From positions 7,231,186-7,295,185 of the forward strand of contig NC_081144.1 of the NCBI RefSeq assembly GCF_958295425.1: a stretch of DNA of 64,000 nucleotides, written 5' to 3'. Position numbers and translations under genes: made by a program. Positions 1 to 12,353 of the stretch are shown here, one piece after another (positions within the stretch are counted from its first letter, which is position 1; the number at the start of each line of letters is the position of its first letter). Source of the DNA: Solea solea (lineage: Eukaryota > Chordata > Actinopteri > Pleuronectiformes > Soleidae). Under the pieces are notes generated by a model. It was not told the origin of the DNA. It ran no database searches and was given only the letters and a program-made list of their open reading frames with translations.

Positions 1-2069
1 ATCATTGGCACCTGTGCTTTTCCTTCCACTATGAGTCAAAATCTGTGCTGAAAAAGGCCTTTAGATGTTTTTCATTGCAGAGTGTTTCATGTTGAAGGAG
101 GAAAGTCAAAACTATGCAAGAATAATATGCTGAATGTGACTGTATTCTATCCAGTTTATGAGTACTAATAGTAAGCCACTGGCAAGCGTTATTGGGAAAC
201 TTAATAAAACTGAACAGTTGTTTATCTCACTTTCTTTTTTTCTCAATTGAAATACTTTAAAACTTCTCCAAATCATACTTTATAGTTGTCCATGTTTTCA
301 ATTATTAACAGGGTGTTTCTTAGTAAGATGTGTAAAGTAAAATGTATGGACAGTCATAAATATGTAATATTGTATATCCTAAGAAAACACTTATTTTTTC
401 CATTTTGCTTTTCTGATAAGTTGAAACTAAGATTTAAGTAGACTTTATCCCATCCTGATGAAGGTATAAGAGGTAAAGTTTTTTATTATTTAGCCTTATG
501 TGCAAAATATATAAACCAATCAAAATCACACTGTGGGACTTAAGCAGCTCTGTAACCCACTCTTTAGTGGTAGAAATGACTAAGTGAAGAACAGTATCTT
601 AGGTCTCTGTCTCAGGCTTTGTCTTGTCTTTTATGCACCACTGGCAACAAAGTACACAGAGCCCAAGTTATGTTGCCACTTGAACAGTTAGTTATATTGC
701 ATTAGTAAGCAGCCTCGTTGCCAGCTGATGCCAAAGTAATTTGACCCAACCTCCTAAAAACACATCTGGTCCAAGTGCATTCTGGATTCTGCCACGGGAG
801 GATTCCACATTAATGCTTGCGTTGTCAAAAGTACAGTTTTAGGTTGCTGTGCTGTATGTAGGGCAGTTTGAAACGGCACTTATCACAATGTGTTAATTGG
901 CATCGTAGTATAGTGGAAGGATTATCATTTTTTAAACGTTTTCTAAGAAAACTGCAGAGAAGCACAAGAGTATTATGTTGCATCGTGATTTTTTTTTACA
1001 GTACAATTATTATTTCGTCACAATTTTTCAAATACATTTTTAACTATTGATTTTTTTTAGTATTTAGCAAGTTTATATACAGTATATATATGCAATATGT
1101 ATACAAATGCCTGTGCTTAAAGTGGGTTGTTTTAGTCTGAAGTTTCCTGTTGTGGCTTCCCTTGAGCTGTTTCCCTCTCAGCATATTGTTTAGGATACTG
1201 TATCTTTCCGTGGTTGAAAAAGTTTCGCCTTGTTGCAATCTGACGTGCGAACCTTGTCTGTGCAAACTTTGCAAATAACTGTTTCCATATCATGGAGGAG
1301 TTCTTTTTAGAAACCAACTCAACTTCATTCTCAGCCATGGCTTCCCTGAATCCAACAGAGAATCCAACAATTGTGATTTGGCTGAGAGAAAAAAAACGGA
1401 TAAGTCTGCGAAAAAGCATAGGACAGCGATGGAAAGTGTGCCCTTGAAACAACACTATGATCTCGCTGCCTTGGCAGATCATCAGCACGTTCTACTCCTT
1501 CACGATCTAATATCGCCATATCGCCCAGCCCCATAAGAGGTGCTCATTTCTTCTTCCTTACATCGCAAACATTGTTACTGTGTTGTTTAAATGTACATCT
1601 GTGTTGATAATCCTCTAAAATAGCACCATACGAGGCAAGTTATTAATTAACAATCAACACAGTCATTTTATGGTACATTACACACAACGTACGAGTGATT
1701 GACTACTTGCTATTTCCACCCAGTGGTGCTGAATCAAACACACGCACAAATACAAATCAGGGAAACATAATCCAAGCAAAGTTGAGTTGAATCGATTATC
1801 CTCACAAATCGACTGCAAAGGCCTTGTAACCCCCACTGTGGAGCACAAAGCCCATCATCTCATGATGAATTGAACCTGGTGCTACACAATAAACATAATT
1901 TGAGTGGCAATTTTCCTCACAGTGAGATGCACGGGCGATACAGGAAATTGTCCTTTTTGTAAATAAAATGAAAATGCTTAGAACATTGTCTTCTGACACA
2001 AGAGATTGTTTGTAATGGGCCAAACAATTAGTTGGTTATTTAACACATTTAGAATCCTTTAGAATTTAC
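1..2069 (-). other. grm4: grm4 intron 8, part (after the TM6 exon)
   Basis: This is non-coding sequence downstream of the TM6 exon in gene orientation. I searched it on the minus strand for the expected TM7 exon (beginning LYIQTTTLT and containing MPKVY) and did not find it, so the intron is longer than this stretch. It is AT rich. A MITE-like fragment is annotated at 1131-1535. The open stretches on both strands here have no recognisable protein. Confidence 0.8.
1131..1535 (-). repeat. probable MITE fragment with a GGGCTGGGCGATATGG end
   Basis: Read on the minus strand, the block begins near 1535 with GGGGCTGGGCGATATGGCG. This is the kind of terminus seen on many abundant teleost non-autonomous elements, where 'GGGCTGGGCGATAT' marks the end. 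It continues through AGGCAGCGAGATCATAGTG towards 1131. I do not see the opposite terminal inverted repeat, so the far end is a guess. The assignment rests on recall of the terminus type, not on a database match. Confidence 0.4.
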
Positions 2070-3005
2070 CTTTTCTGCTGATTGTGAGGTCCCAAAGAAG
2101 ATGGGGATGAAGGCAAGCCATACAATGCAGGTGGTGTACATGGTGAAGCCGATGGGCTTGGCCTCGTTGAATGTCTCGGGCACGCCTCTGGTCTTAATCG
2201 CGTAAACTGTGCAGGTGACCATTAGTAGCATGCTATAACCCAGCAGACAGATGAGGGACAGATCTGAAATATCACATTTCAGAACGCCACGGGACTTTTT
2301 GGGATTGGTTGTACGCTGGTCCTCATAGTCGATGATGGCTTGCGACGGGTCAACACCAAACCAGATGCACACTCCAAGGAGCTGCACTGATATCAGGCTG
2401 AATGTGATGACTAACTGCGATGCTGGGGAGATGAATCGAGGGGCACTGACCGACATCTTTCCTTGCTCAAAAATTCGGTAGATCCGATTGGTCTTGGTAA
2501 GCAGCGCTGCATAACTTATACTCATACCCAGGCCCAGGAAAATCCTTCGCAGTGAGCATATTACCACATCAGGAGTGGAGATCATGAGGAATGTTGTAGC
2601 ATAGCACAGAAAAATACCCGTCAGCAGCACGTAGCTCAGTTCACGACCCGATGCCTTCACTATGGGTGTGTCATTGTAGCGTATAAAAGTCGCAACCACA
2701 AACAGTGTCGCCATGATGCCCAGAACAGCGATGAGAACAGGGATGACTGCCCATGGGGAGCTCCACTCCAGCTTGACAATGGGCATGGGAACACAGCCAG
2801 TGTGATTCTCGTTGGGCCGTAAATCAAAACGGCACATCTTGCAGGTGTAAGTGTCTGCCTGATACTGGTAACCATCACAGTTCTCACAGTGCCAGCAACA
2901 TGGAATTCCCTTCACCGTCTTCTTGCGCTGGCCAGGACGGCAAGGCTGGCTGCAAATAGAGGAGGGGACGTCTTGTGTTCCACCAGGCCACTGCATCTCA
3001 GTGAT
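2070..3005 (-). CDS. grm4: grm4 coding exon 8 (cysteine-rich domain and TM1-TM6)
   Basis: This 936-bp exon (312 codons) starts at ITEMQWPGG and ends at TSQSAEK. The first roughly 75 codons form the cysteine-rich linker with nine Cys ([25 protein letters not shown]), which relays ligand-induced closure to the membrane domain. Next come TM1 ([18 protein letters not shown]), ICL1 [16 protein letters not shown]2 ([18 protein letters not shown]), TM3 opening with [11 protein letters not shown] and ending in [16 protein letters not shown]4 ([15 protein letters not shown]), ECL2 with KCDISDLSL (its Cys pairs with that of TM3), TM5 ([15 protein letters not shown]), ICL3 [17 protein letters not shown] and TM6 ([13 protein letters not shown]). 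The acceptor is CTCCAG|AT and the donor AAG|GTAAAT at 2069. TM7 and the C-tail are in a later exon outside the window. The Met at 2996 is internal, not a start. Confidence 0.97.
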
Positions 3006-4407
3006 CTGGAGGGACAGTACAAGGAAGGATTCCGATAAATGTACACTTCACCATTCACCATATCAACACTGTTTTACATACTGTGTAGACTTAATTACAC
3101 ACTTAAAAACTGAACTGAATTGAATTGTTTGTGGATCAAACAAAACTTTGAGGCTCAGTGTAGTAAAAACTAACTCGGTGTATGAAAGTGGCACCCGGTA
3201 GTGACATCACCCTTAAAAATCTGAACTCCCATTTTGAAGCCTCGAGATTGGGGATTTGACCACTGCCATGTTGAGCTTTTGCTATCAGTGGTGACCATTA
3301 ACTCCTCAGACAAATGTTTACTGACATAATCAATCAAGCGAAGAGTTGGGTCATTTCCCCACAGACTCTAATAGTTCAGCAGAGTTGCCCCCTGGTGGTT
3401 ATTCACTATAATCTTACCTCCTAGTTGTCCTCATTTGGTAAACAAACTAGTTAATCCACAAAGGTTACATCACACAAAGAAGTGAATCACAGGACAAACT
3501 AACTATTAATGGAATATTCACCAAATGAAAGTGGCTTTTTTATAAGATAATTTTAGGCTCAAAACAGCATGTGATTGCTTTTTAATTGCTTCCAAAGAAT
3601 GTTTCAGCAATAATAACGAGTTGTGTCCCTACAGTCTCAACTCAATGCAATGCTGTACTGTGCTGGACCTTATAGAGTATGTTTTTTTTATTGCAGAACA
3701 GTTTGCTTAAGCTCTAATTAAGGGATATAGGGTGTGGAAATGGAGTTTTGACTTATTCAAACATCTAGGTGATTTGTTTTGTGACTGGAAAAGCTACATA
3801 TGACAAATTTAAGGTTGATCTGTGTGTCGCAGTAACTCATGGCCTTCTTTCTGCTGTAAGGACATTTTGTATTGAACTAAAGCGTCTCTTACCCTATATG
3901 TTTATAAAAGTCAACAAGAAAGCATGATTTATCTGGGGTTTTTTTTTTCTGTCAGCTGTTGCCCTATAAAACCCAACATAAGCAAGATGCATTACCTGCA
4001 ATCTTTGTTATCAGTGATAAGTTATGAGAAGGTGAATGCCATCTACTGTGTGGGGACAAATAATAGAGATCTTGAAAGGCTAAATGCCACACATAATGGC
4101 TGCAAGAAAATAAATCCACATGAAAGAAAAAACAAACAAAAAACTATTTAAAACCTTGCTTTAGTCCTAATTGATTTATGGTGCACCTGTGTCTTTTTTT
4201 GTGACAAACTGATGAAGAACTGATGGTCAAAACGTGTTGGTGAGGCTGCAGATTTATTTTTATTTCCCTTTTTATTTAATTGACAAGACTAAATGAGTTG
4301 AATTAGTAATTGCTGAATGTCCAAATGACGATGATAAATCATTTTGGTTGTCTGATGTATAATGTATAAAAATCCGTCCAAACCATATAGAAAGAAAATT
4401 CTCCTAC
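3006..4407 (-). other. grm4: grm4 intron 7
   Basis: This 1402-bp intron lies between the NGDAPGRY exon and the cysteine-rich/7TM exon. It has a donor GTAGGA and an acceptor CCTCCAG. I see no repeat copy, gene or RNA in it beyond short A/T runs. Confidence 0.85.
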
Positions 4408-4544
4408 ATTTAAATAGAGATGGTCCGTCCAGTGACCGATGATCTTATACTCGGCTGTGTTATTTCCAATCTGGTATTGGTAGATTTCGTAGCGGCCAGG
4501 AGCATCTCCGTTGACGTTGAAGACCACCGGCGTGCCGGCGATTC
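4408..4544 (-). CDS. grm4: grm4 coding exon 7 (end of ligand-binding domain)
   Basis: The exon completes a Gly codon and encodes 45 codons: [38 protein letters not shown] and [15 protein letters not shown] is the conserved end-of-LBD motif of class C receptors. NNT is an N-glycosylation sequon at the position where mammalian mGluR4 has NDS. The acceptor is AAATAG|GA. The donor is AAT|GTAGGA at 4407; it has T rather than G at the last exon base and G at +4 and +5/+6 deviations, so it is the weakest donor of the set. Reading on would add [10 protein letters not shown] and then continue to a stop after about 20 codons. The last codon Asn joins the next exon's Ile-Thr to make a new sequon. Confidence 0.94.
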
Positions 4545-7500
4545 CTATTTTAGAAACAAGAAGAGAACACAGATTGTTACTTTCGAGGGCATACTGTAAA
4601 GTATTGCTGAACCCCAGTGCTGGAAAACAGTAAAAACTCAAGCTTTCATTTTCATAATATAAGATGAAATGAAGCTGAAAGGGACTTCAAGCCAGTACTG
4701 TTCCAGTGTGAATGATGGGAGCAAAATCGATGTTGACAGCCATGTTGTCCTGGTCCTTTGAGGAGGGCCAGGGCTGCTGTCTGGTCATGTTCCCACATCA
4801 TTTCACACGCCTTCATTGTGCTTATTGCCCCCACTGCTTGTTATCCGCAAGGTCCAAACTCGGAGTGCTAACAAATGACAGCACTGATTTTGATCACCAC
4901 TTTGGGGTCTCTCTCTCATCTCCCTGCTTCCTCTTTTTGTCTGCTTCTGATATGGCCTACAAACCTCTCTCCAGCCGCAACACATCATAAAAGTGCGTTG
5001 TAAGGGAACAAGGATACACAGATGTAGTGAAATGAGCCCCCACCAGAGCATCTCTGAGAAAAAGGAACCTTTATTGTATTCCTGTCTATATTTGCTTGTG
5101 CTGAATTTGCTTGCTTGTCTCTCCCTCAATGCAGTTCCTTTTGCAATTACCGAGTTTGATATGTGTGTGGGGTTAACACTTCATATTTGGATGTAGATTT
5201 TGTTGCTACACCGAAGATATAAAGTTCCAAAGGATAAACCACATGCGTGTGCACTCCCTGGCCACTATTATGGGGTAAACAGGACACCTAATAAAGTGGC
5301 AGGAGTGACACCCAGTGTGGTCTTTTGCCGCTGTAGCCCATCCGCTTCGAGGTTTGACTTGTTATGTGTTTGCAAGAAGTCGAACATGTGTAATTTTGGT
5401 CAGCGTTTGCAGGTGCTATACGAGGGAGTTGATTAAGTACTAGTCTCGTCTCCTTCATGAGAATAAAATATTAACTTGGTTCTTTAGTTTTTGTTCTTTT
5501 TAAGCGGTAATAATAATCAGCCATTGATTTTTTTTGTGTATCAGACTTTGAGAACATACCTATAGTATTTTCTCCTCTCTGAAACTTTTGTGTGTGTGTG
5601 TGTTTGTGTCAGAGGTCTGATTAAAACCCATAGCAGACAATTGCTTTAGCACCATCTTTTTGCATTATCTAGAGGGCATGTCTAAGACAACAACGGGCAG
5701 TCGTGTAATTATCAAGATTTTCTTTTGCACTTCTCAGCAATACTGGCAATCGAGTGGGACGTAGTTCCCCTTTTTATTTATTTTCCCATTTTATTGTCCT
5801 TATTGTTAACTTTCCCCTGTTAACTTGCAGGAGGACTTTTCTCTTTTGTTTCATGCTCAGTCAGCTAATATTAAGTTTAACTGCTTGTTTAATAATCTGT
5901 GTTCATATTTTTGAGGAAACACTGCACAGTATGACCATCTATCAGCCCCAGCTCTACATACGAGCAATGAAAATGATATAGTTATACTAACAATTGCTCC
6001 TAATATAGTGCTGCTTAATTGGATTCACAACCGTGTGTGCATACGTCGTATTATTGTTATTACTCGGGTGCAGTTCTTGCAATGATTGTGCTCATAAAAT
6101 GCCAACCTGACACATTTAAAGCTGCGCTTAGCAATTTTAATTTTTACAGTTAACCACAAATAATCCTTCACTCTGTGATAAACCTTATAGGTACAGCCAC
6201 AAGATGTGTGATATTTGCATTTATGCACTTCCCATATGTTCTGTTTAACTTCTTTTTTTTTTACTCAACTGGATTATGAATTTTTTATTCTATGATTATT
6301 TTTGCTCTGATCTGTAATTTGTAATCTTGTTATGAACAGTGCTATAAATTATAAACATTTACAAATTATAATATAAAAAAAGGATATGAAAGGGATACAC
6401 ACTTTGCTGCTAAGCTTAAAATGTGTACATATTGGCAAAGACGTATTCAGAACAGTGAGATACTGTTACTGTATGTCACACTGTTTATTTCTTCTCTAAA
6501 TGCAAGTTGAAACCTACGTGCTAAGTTAAGAGTCTCCTCTCTTATGACACTTACCCAAGGAGTAATAAATAAAAATTATTATTAAAATTATTTAGTAGTT
6601 TACACTTGAACAATTCCTGCATAGAACAAAACCATTTTCCCCCACAGACTTTTTAATTACTGTTAGGAATGTTTGATTAGATCACTCTATCACATCCTGT
6701 GCTGCTTTCTCACAACAAACTCTTAATTGAATAAATAATTAAACCTCATGAAAATGGGCAGCATTAAATGTCTATGCTGAAAACCCAATGCTACAGCCAA
6801 CCTTTAATCACCCTACTTTGCAATCAGTTTTATGTCTTACAAGTTTGCTTCATAAAACAGAATTTCCTGAGGATAACTACAGTTTAAAGGCCACCTGCTG
6901 TTTACCTCAGCACCATTGGGTTTGCAATCTTAATACTATGCATTGATCATCAACAGCATTCTGTAGTGCTTGGGTTTCCTCTTTCCTTAGGTCAGCATGG
7001 TTGTCGGAGGATAATTCCCAGAATACACAGGGATCAGGTAGAGTTTCCTGCCGTTTTCCTACAATCCTTTTAAATTCTCCATCCCTTCAAGTCGAATAAG
7101 TATTAAAAGCGAGACTATTCCGGTAATGTGTAGCATTGATTTTCTAGCCATCCCACTTTTAACCCCCAATGACTTTAGTGCTGATTAGCGTTTCAGTAAA
7201 ATAAAGATGTATGTAGGATGGAGTATGAAAAGTACTGCATGAAGGCAATATCACAAACCTGTTATACAGTATTTCACATTAAATCTGTTCCGTTCCATTG
7301 GTGGGTGATTTGTTCCATCATAAAATCAAACAAATGTGACTTAGACTAAGTCAACTCCAAAGAGTTTTTTCTTTTTCTTTTTTCTTTTTTTATTTTACAC
7401 AAATGAGAATTGACATGATAATAAGCCAGCTCAGGAACAGGTAAACAATGCTTTGACTTTGAAGATGGTGCCTGCAGTAAAACACTGCAAAGCACTGCAG

Positions 7501-9041
7501 AGTTTCCTTTCAACATCTATTAGGCACAAAACATAACATAAGCTGAAAAACATGTGCGTTAAGTTAACCTTTATTATCTCCAACAATAAAGGCAATGTTG
7601 AATGCATTGCAAAACAGAAGCCGAAGCCGTACTTATTGTTGCTGTTATTGTTTTCTGGCCAGTGCCTTTTAAGTTGACCATAAAAATGATCCCTGTCATA
7701 GGAAACCCCTGCTGTTGCTGTTGCACTGTGTGCCTTCGCAGAATAACAAAACCAAGGCTTGTGGTCGTAAAAATCCACAACAACTAGGTGACAAAGCATG
7801 ATATTTAAATATATTTATTTAATATTTAATATATTATACGCAACTGACACCCATCGGTTCCCTTTATTAGTACTTGCTACATGGAACAAAGAAACCAGAA
7901 TATATTCACATTTAAGAAGCTAAAACAATTATAAATCTTTTTTTAATAATAAAAAAAGCTTCAAACCGATTAATTGATTATCAGACTAGTAGACAATTAC
8001 TTTAGTAATCGATTAATAATCGACTCATCAAGTAATTGTTTCAGCTCTAATCTTTGCAGCCCTGTTTGCTACATTTTTGTTTTTTAAATGTATTTGTTGT
8101 TTTTTTGTTTGCAAATTACAGCAAACCAAACAGCAAGCCACTCTTACATGCAACAAGGCAAACTTTTCTCCCCGTTCTCCCTCTCCCATCCCCTCCTAAG
8201 GTGTTAAAACAATAAAAATAACATAAAAAAAGGAAAATTAAAAAAAAGTATAATACATATACACACATACATATGCACACACTCACTTCAATTAAATAAG
8301 CAAATAGTGAAAACAGTTATAACATTGATGCATTTCAAGAGCGTTTCTCAGGACATTATATCACACCACATGGACAGTCTACTCTCTCAGAGCCTCCTCC
8401 TGCTGCAGCACGTTACCAACATTGGAGTCATGTCTTACAAAACTTATAAAAGGTCTCCAGGTGTCATCAAAAACATGTTGCTTCCATTTAATAATATAAG
8501 TTATCTGACTGATGCCACATTTACTATTCTCGTCTTTTCCTCTCTTTCTTGTACAAATCAAAGTCAACAGCCAGCACACTATGAGCAGGAGATGTCTTGT
8601 GTGGGCAATTCAGTACTGACAAGATAAGGCGGGGAATCTCACAAAGCCCAGTTCCTGCACATCGTGAGCAACTATAAAACACTGCTTTGCTGTTGATTGT
8701 CAACCCTCCCACAGATCTCAGCCCCCTTACTTGCTGCTAGTAATTTACATTCAGTAGCTTGATAATTGGAGACCACTGTATTCTCATGAATCCTCTGCAT
8801 GAGCATTTAGTTCAAGTGCTTCATAAAGCCCATGCCTCAGAATGATAAAGCAGTCCAGCAGTGACTTCTCGTGGTACGCTATACATTCTTAATGTATGAA
8901 TAAGGAATGAAATCACTGGCGCTTCTTTGTTTAGTTTTTTTGTGCATGAATAATGTAGCTGGTCAGCAACAAGAAATGAAGATTTAGGTAGAGTATACAT
9001 TCAGCTGTGAGCCTACTATAAGTAGAATTAGGAATACACAC
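4545..9041 (-). other. grm4: grm4 intron 6
   Basis: This 4497-bp intron has donor GTGTGT and acceptor AAAATAG. It holds a short (TG)n run at about 5589-5602 and the MITE copy at 7855-8064. The open frames in it have no recognisable homology and low-complexity composition. No other feature is supported. Confidence 0.8.
7855..8064 (-). repeat. MITE copy A, CGATTAAT-palindrome family
   Basis: On the minus strand it begins at CAGGGCTGCAAAG (8064). It then runs through a palindrome-rich stretch of repeated ATCGATTA and AATCGATTA units (about 7964-8022) into a core with TTTTAGCTTCTTAAATGTGA. The same core occurs at 47869-47910 on the plus strand, with about 31 of 32 bases matching around it, so this is a dispersed repeat seen twice in the window. 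The GGGCTGCAA terminus and ATCGATTA arrays are typical of an abundant teleost non-autonomous DNA element. The left boundary is approximate and the other terminus is not seen. Confidence 0.65.
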
Positions 9042-9242
9042 CTGTGAAGTTGACATTGCGGATGTACTTCAGCAGTAGTGTGCCGTTTATGGTATCCATC
9101 TTGGGACAGAGACCGACTTTTCCAGGACAGAGGTCTTTGTGCATGTCGTGTAGAGCATGAGCCATGGCGTACACTGCATCGACCACGAACTGTACCTTCC
9201 CCTCCTGTTCATAGGAAGAATCTTTCCCGATCCGCTCGTGGT
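9042..9242 (-). CDS. grm4: grm4 coding exon 6 (ligand-binding domain)
   Basis: The exon completes Asn (A|AC), encodes 66 codons starting [18 protein letters not shown], and ends with the first base of a Gly codon. EQEGKVQF contains the equivalent of Lys405, which binds the distal carboxylate of glutamate. [20 protein letters not shown] is the conserved LB1 helix, and LCPG/GLCPKMD holds a family-conserved Cys pair. IRNVNFTG carries an N-F-T glycosylation sequon. The length of 201 bp is the expected one for this exon in group III receptors. The acceptor is TTTTTAG|AC and the donor is G|GTGTGT at 9041. Confidence 0.96.
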
Positions 9243-12200
9243 CTAAAAATATCACATAACACACACAACAAAAGACAATGTATGAAACTCATGATTTACC
9301 TTTGTCATGAATATCTAAAGACGTGCTCACACAAACATGTTTGCTTCAACTCACACATTGCTATGTTTAATCATGACAGGCAATCAAAGCCAAAGCTAGA
9401 GCATTTTATATGAAGGACAAGAAAAAAAACTGCTTCACAATCAGTTGAAATATAAGGCTGACAGTATGATTGTTATGTGTAAAATCAAGCAAATTATAGT
9501 CTTTCAGAAGAAATGATTACTCAATTGTGAACTCCTTTTTTTCTCACCATGTTCAGTTTATTTAAAGAATGGCATTGAATTGTGCATGTTAACCATTAAT
9601 TATGTGCTAATTCTTGAAGACATCAATCACAGAACCGTCTTCCATAAAATCTAAAATGGCCTCATGTGCAACAACTTTAATTGTGGAGTATTGATCACAG
9701 TTCAGACTTGTTCAGCATAAATCCCGGTTTCCATAATGTGTCCTTGAATGCCCCTTTTTGTCGCTGCTAAAAGGCTTTCCAGCAATGCCAGGGACCGTGC
9801 AATGATCTGAAGAAGTTTCCGGTAGGTTCACCTGAGCTAAAGTTTGTCAATACAGATGGTAACATCCTCAGGTCTTCTACAAATTCACGTACCACTTCAC
9901 ATCTATTAATCAAGAGCAGAGGGTGTGATGCAGTGGTACAGGAGAAGTGTACGACAAGACAACAGGCCCAATCATTCTTCAGTATTAATGTAATTAGTTA
10001 TGACAGGTGTATATTAATCACGACTGGCGTTGGTCTAATGTTTTGGAAATATGTTAATCACTAAGCAAGGTTTCAATTAGCGGCTTAATCCCTGTATTAG
10101 TGAATGCCCTGCCAGATAAGTTGAGTAGACAAAAAGGGAGAGAGCGACAATGACACTAAAGTAGCACACACATCAGGTATAGTTATTGGTTTAACTACTG
10201 TGGAGGATCAGTTTGTTTCTTACCCATTTATGCCTTAAAGAATTAGACAATAACTGAAAGTACAAGAGAAGTTTAAAATCATGTTACTGATTGTTCAAAA
10301 GAAACACATTTGAAAACAGGCCTCAGATATTTACTGATGTGCCACAACAGTAAATCTATTCACCTGTTATAATGTTGTGGCTCACTGGTTCAGGATTTGT
10401 AATTTAATGATTTAAAAGTAGTATAGAAAGTATAGAATAAAGGTCACACACATCAGTTACTCTGCTGTTAGCGTGCTTGTTTTCCTCAGTGTAGGATTCA
10501 GTGGCATCTAGGGGTAAAGTTGCATAATGCAGCCAACTGAATACCTTTTGTATAATTTACAAACTACTTGTAAGTGTATAAACTATGGTAGCCTTCAGGT
10601 AGCATTGAAACACTTGAACTTGTGTTTAATTAGCTCCATTTGGGCTATTGTGTAAATAACAGTATAACAAGGCCGATTTTGTGGTAGAAGACAAGTAGTA
10701 GAGGCAGAAAAAGATATTCCTGACTAACTTTCAGGTAATGTGAGCTTCCATATCTTTTAAACTTGGAGAGACTTAAAGGTCACATTGTCTGAAAACATAG
10801 AGGGAAGGTAGAGTTATGTCGTCTGCATAGGAGTGATAATTGTGGTTGTGATGATGAAATATATGACGAAGAGAAATAATGTAAACAATGAACAGTAATG
10901 ATTCAACAACTGAGCCCTGGTGTACACCATTAGAAAGAGCGCTGATGATACCAAGTGTTTTGTTGGCAAGAAACTAAGGATGGACTTCTTGTTGTTATGG
11001 TCTTCCAGTTCCAATTTCTTTTTTTTCCGAATTGGGTGATATGAGACTCATTAAGGGTTTGTGTCAGCAGGGGAAAGAGGACAGGCAGACATGATTTTAT
11101 CAGAGACAAGAGACCATGGGGTCACGTTGGAATGTGGAAGACCTTGAATTTGTGATAAGGTCATACTGTTCAGTGCCATAAAGCTGAGGAGGGAGAGCGG
11201 ATGTGGTAATATTGAATTCAATTTATATGATGTAACTGCTGGTTGATGAAAACAGGGGGAAAATCCTTGAAATTACAACACAGTTTTTGTAGTAATGAAA
11301 TCCTGTTGTTTATGTGGTTGAGTAGCTTATTGACCGTGAGAAATTGGATGTAGGGTTATTTTGTGTTTTGCAGTAATGGTAGAGTTGCAGGCGGTCTTGA
11401 ATTTGTTCAGAGTTTCCTTAGATTCTGACATGGTCAGTAATGCGTGTACAATGATACCAGTTTTCGTGTTAAGGCGCTCTAGATGAGTTTTGTTTTTACT
11501 GGCATCAACCTCGCGACAGTTAGGGACACACTGTGATTCGAGTGCCACTCGAGTCATGTCTGTTGGAGCAATGGTTCCCAATTCATCAGCCTTGGGACCC
11601 ACATTTATTAATCAGACAGCCGTGTTTCCATTGAGTGGAATGGTTTGGTTTTGAACAGCGTAAACGAACAAAATGGCAAAGCAAAAGAGGAGTAAGGAAG
11701 TTACCTCAAGTTCTCTTTGTGGGAGTGATGGTCTGGCAACCCAATACAGCAAATATTTCACACACCACTTCAGACACTATTATTCTTTCCGGAGTGTCAA
11801 CTAGACCTGGCCCATTGCCCGGGCACCTCTTGGTCTTGACTGAGTCGGGTACCACCATGTAGACATGTAGTGTGACTGTTGATCATCTGTACAGACCAAA
11901 AGATCATGTAGTCTGGCCTCGGGGAAATAATGTTGATAATGGATAGTCACATTTGGCTAAATTTGAAAGGTCTTGCCATAGTCCTGACTGAGCCTCTGTG
12001 TGTGCAGAGAGCTGCATCATGGATATGTATCTGTAACACTCATAGCACAGTGTCTCTGTCAGAGCAGAGAAGCTGCACTTGTCTTGGTTTATGTCTGTGT
12101 TCACAGTAAAACCTTGCAGCATCTTGTTTTTGTGCTTTGCTTCATACCGCTGTGAAACTCTGTGAAAATCAGCAAAATATGACTCATGTCTTTGGTTCAC

Positions 12201-12265
12201 TGCCCTGAGTTTGTTATCTACACTTGCTGTCGGTTCACCATACACATTTTTTTGGACCACTTCTT

Positions 12266-12270
<5 letters not shown>

Positions 12271-12310
<40 letters not shown>
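12271..12310. repeat. (CT)20 microsatellite
   Basis: This is an uninterrupted run of 20 CT units, preceded by a short C run. It is separated by seven bases from an AAT array, so the two form a compound microsatellite. Confidence 0.98.
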
Positions 12311-12312
<2 letters not shown>

Positions 12313-12315
12313 AGT

Positions 12316-12317
<2 letters not shown>

Positions 12318-12353
<36 letters not shown>
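12318..12353. repeat. (AAT)12 microsatellite
   Basis: This is an uninterrupted run of 12 AAT units immediately after the CT array. Open frames through it encode only Asn, Ile or Glu/Arg runs and are artefacts. Confidence 0.98.

Noticed and set aside
868..1050. tRNA-like start 'GTAGTATAGTGG' near 903 within a short frame
   Set aside because: Only an A-box-like string is present; there is no B box at the right distance and no stems pair.
7431..7799. 122-codon open frame on the minus strand
   Set aside because: No signal peptide, domain or repeat is recognisable, composition is biased by AT-rich and CAG-like sequence, and it lies inside a grm4 intron without splice-compatible context.
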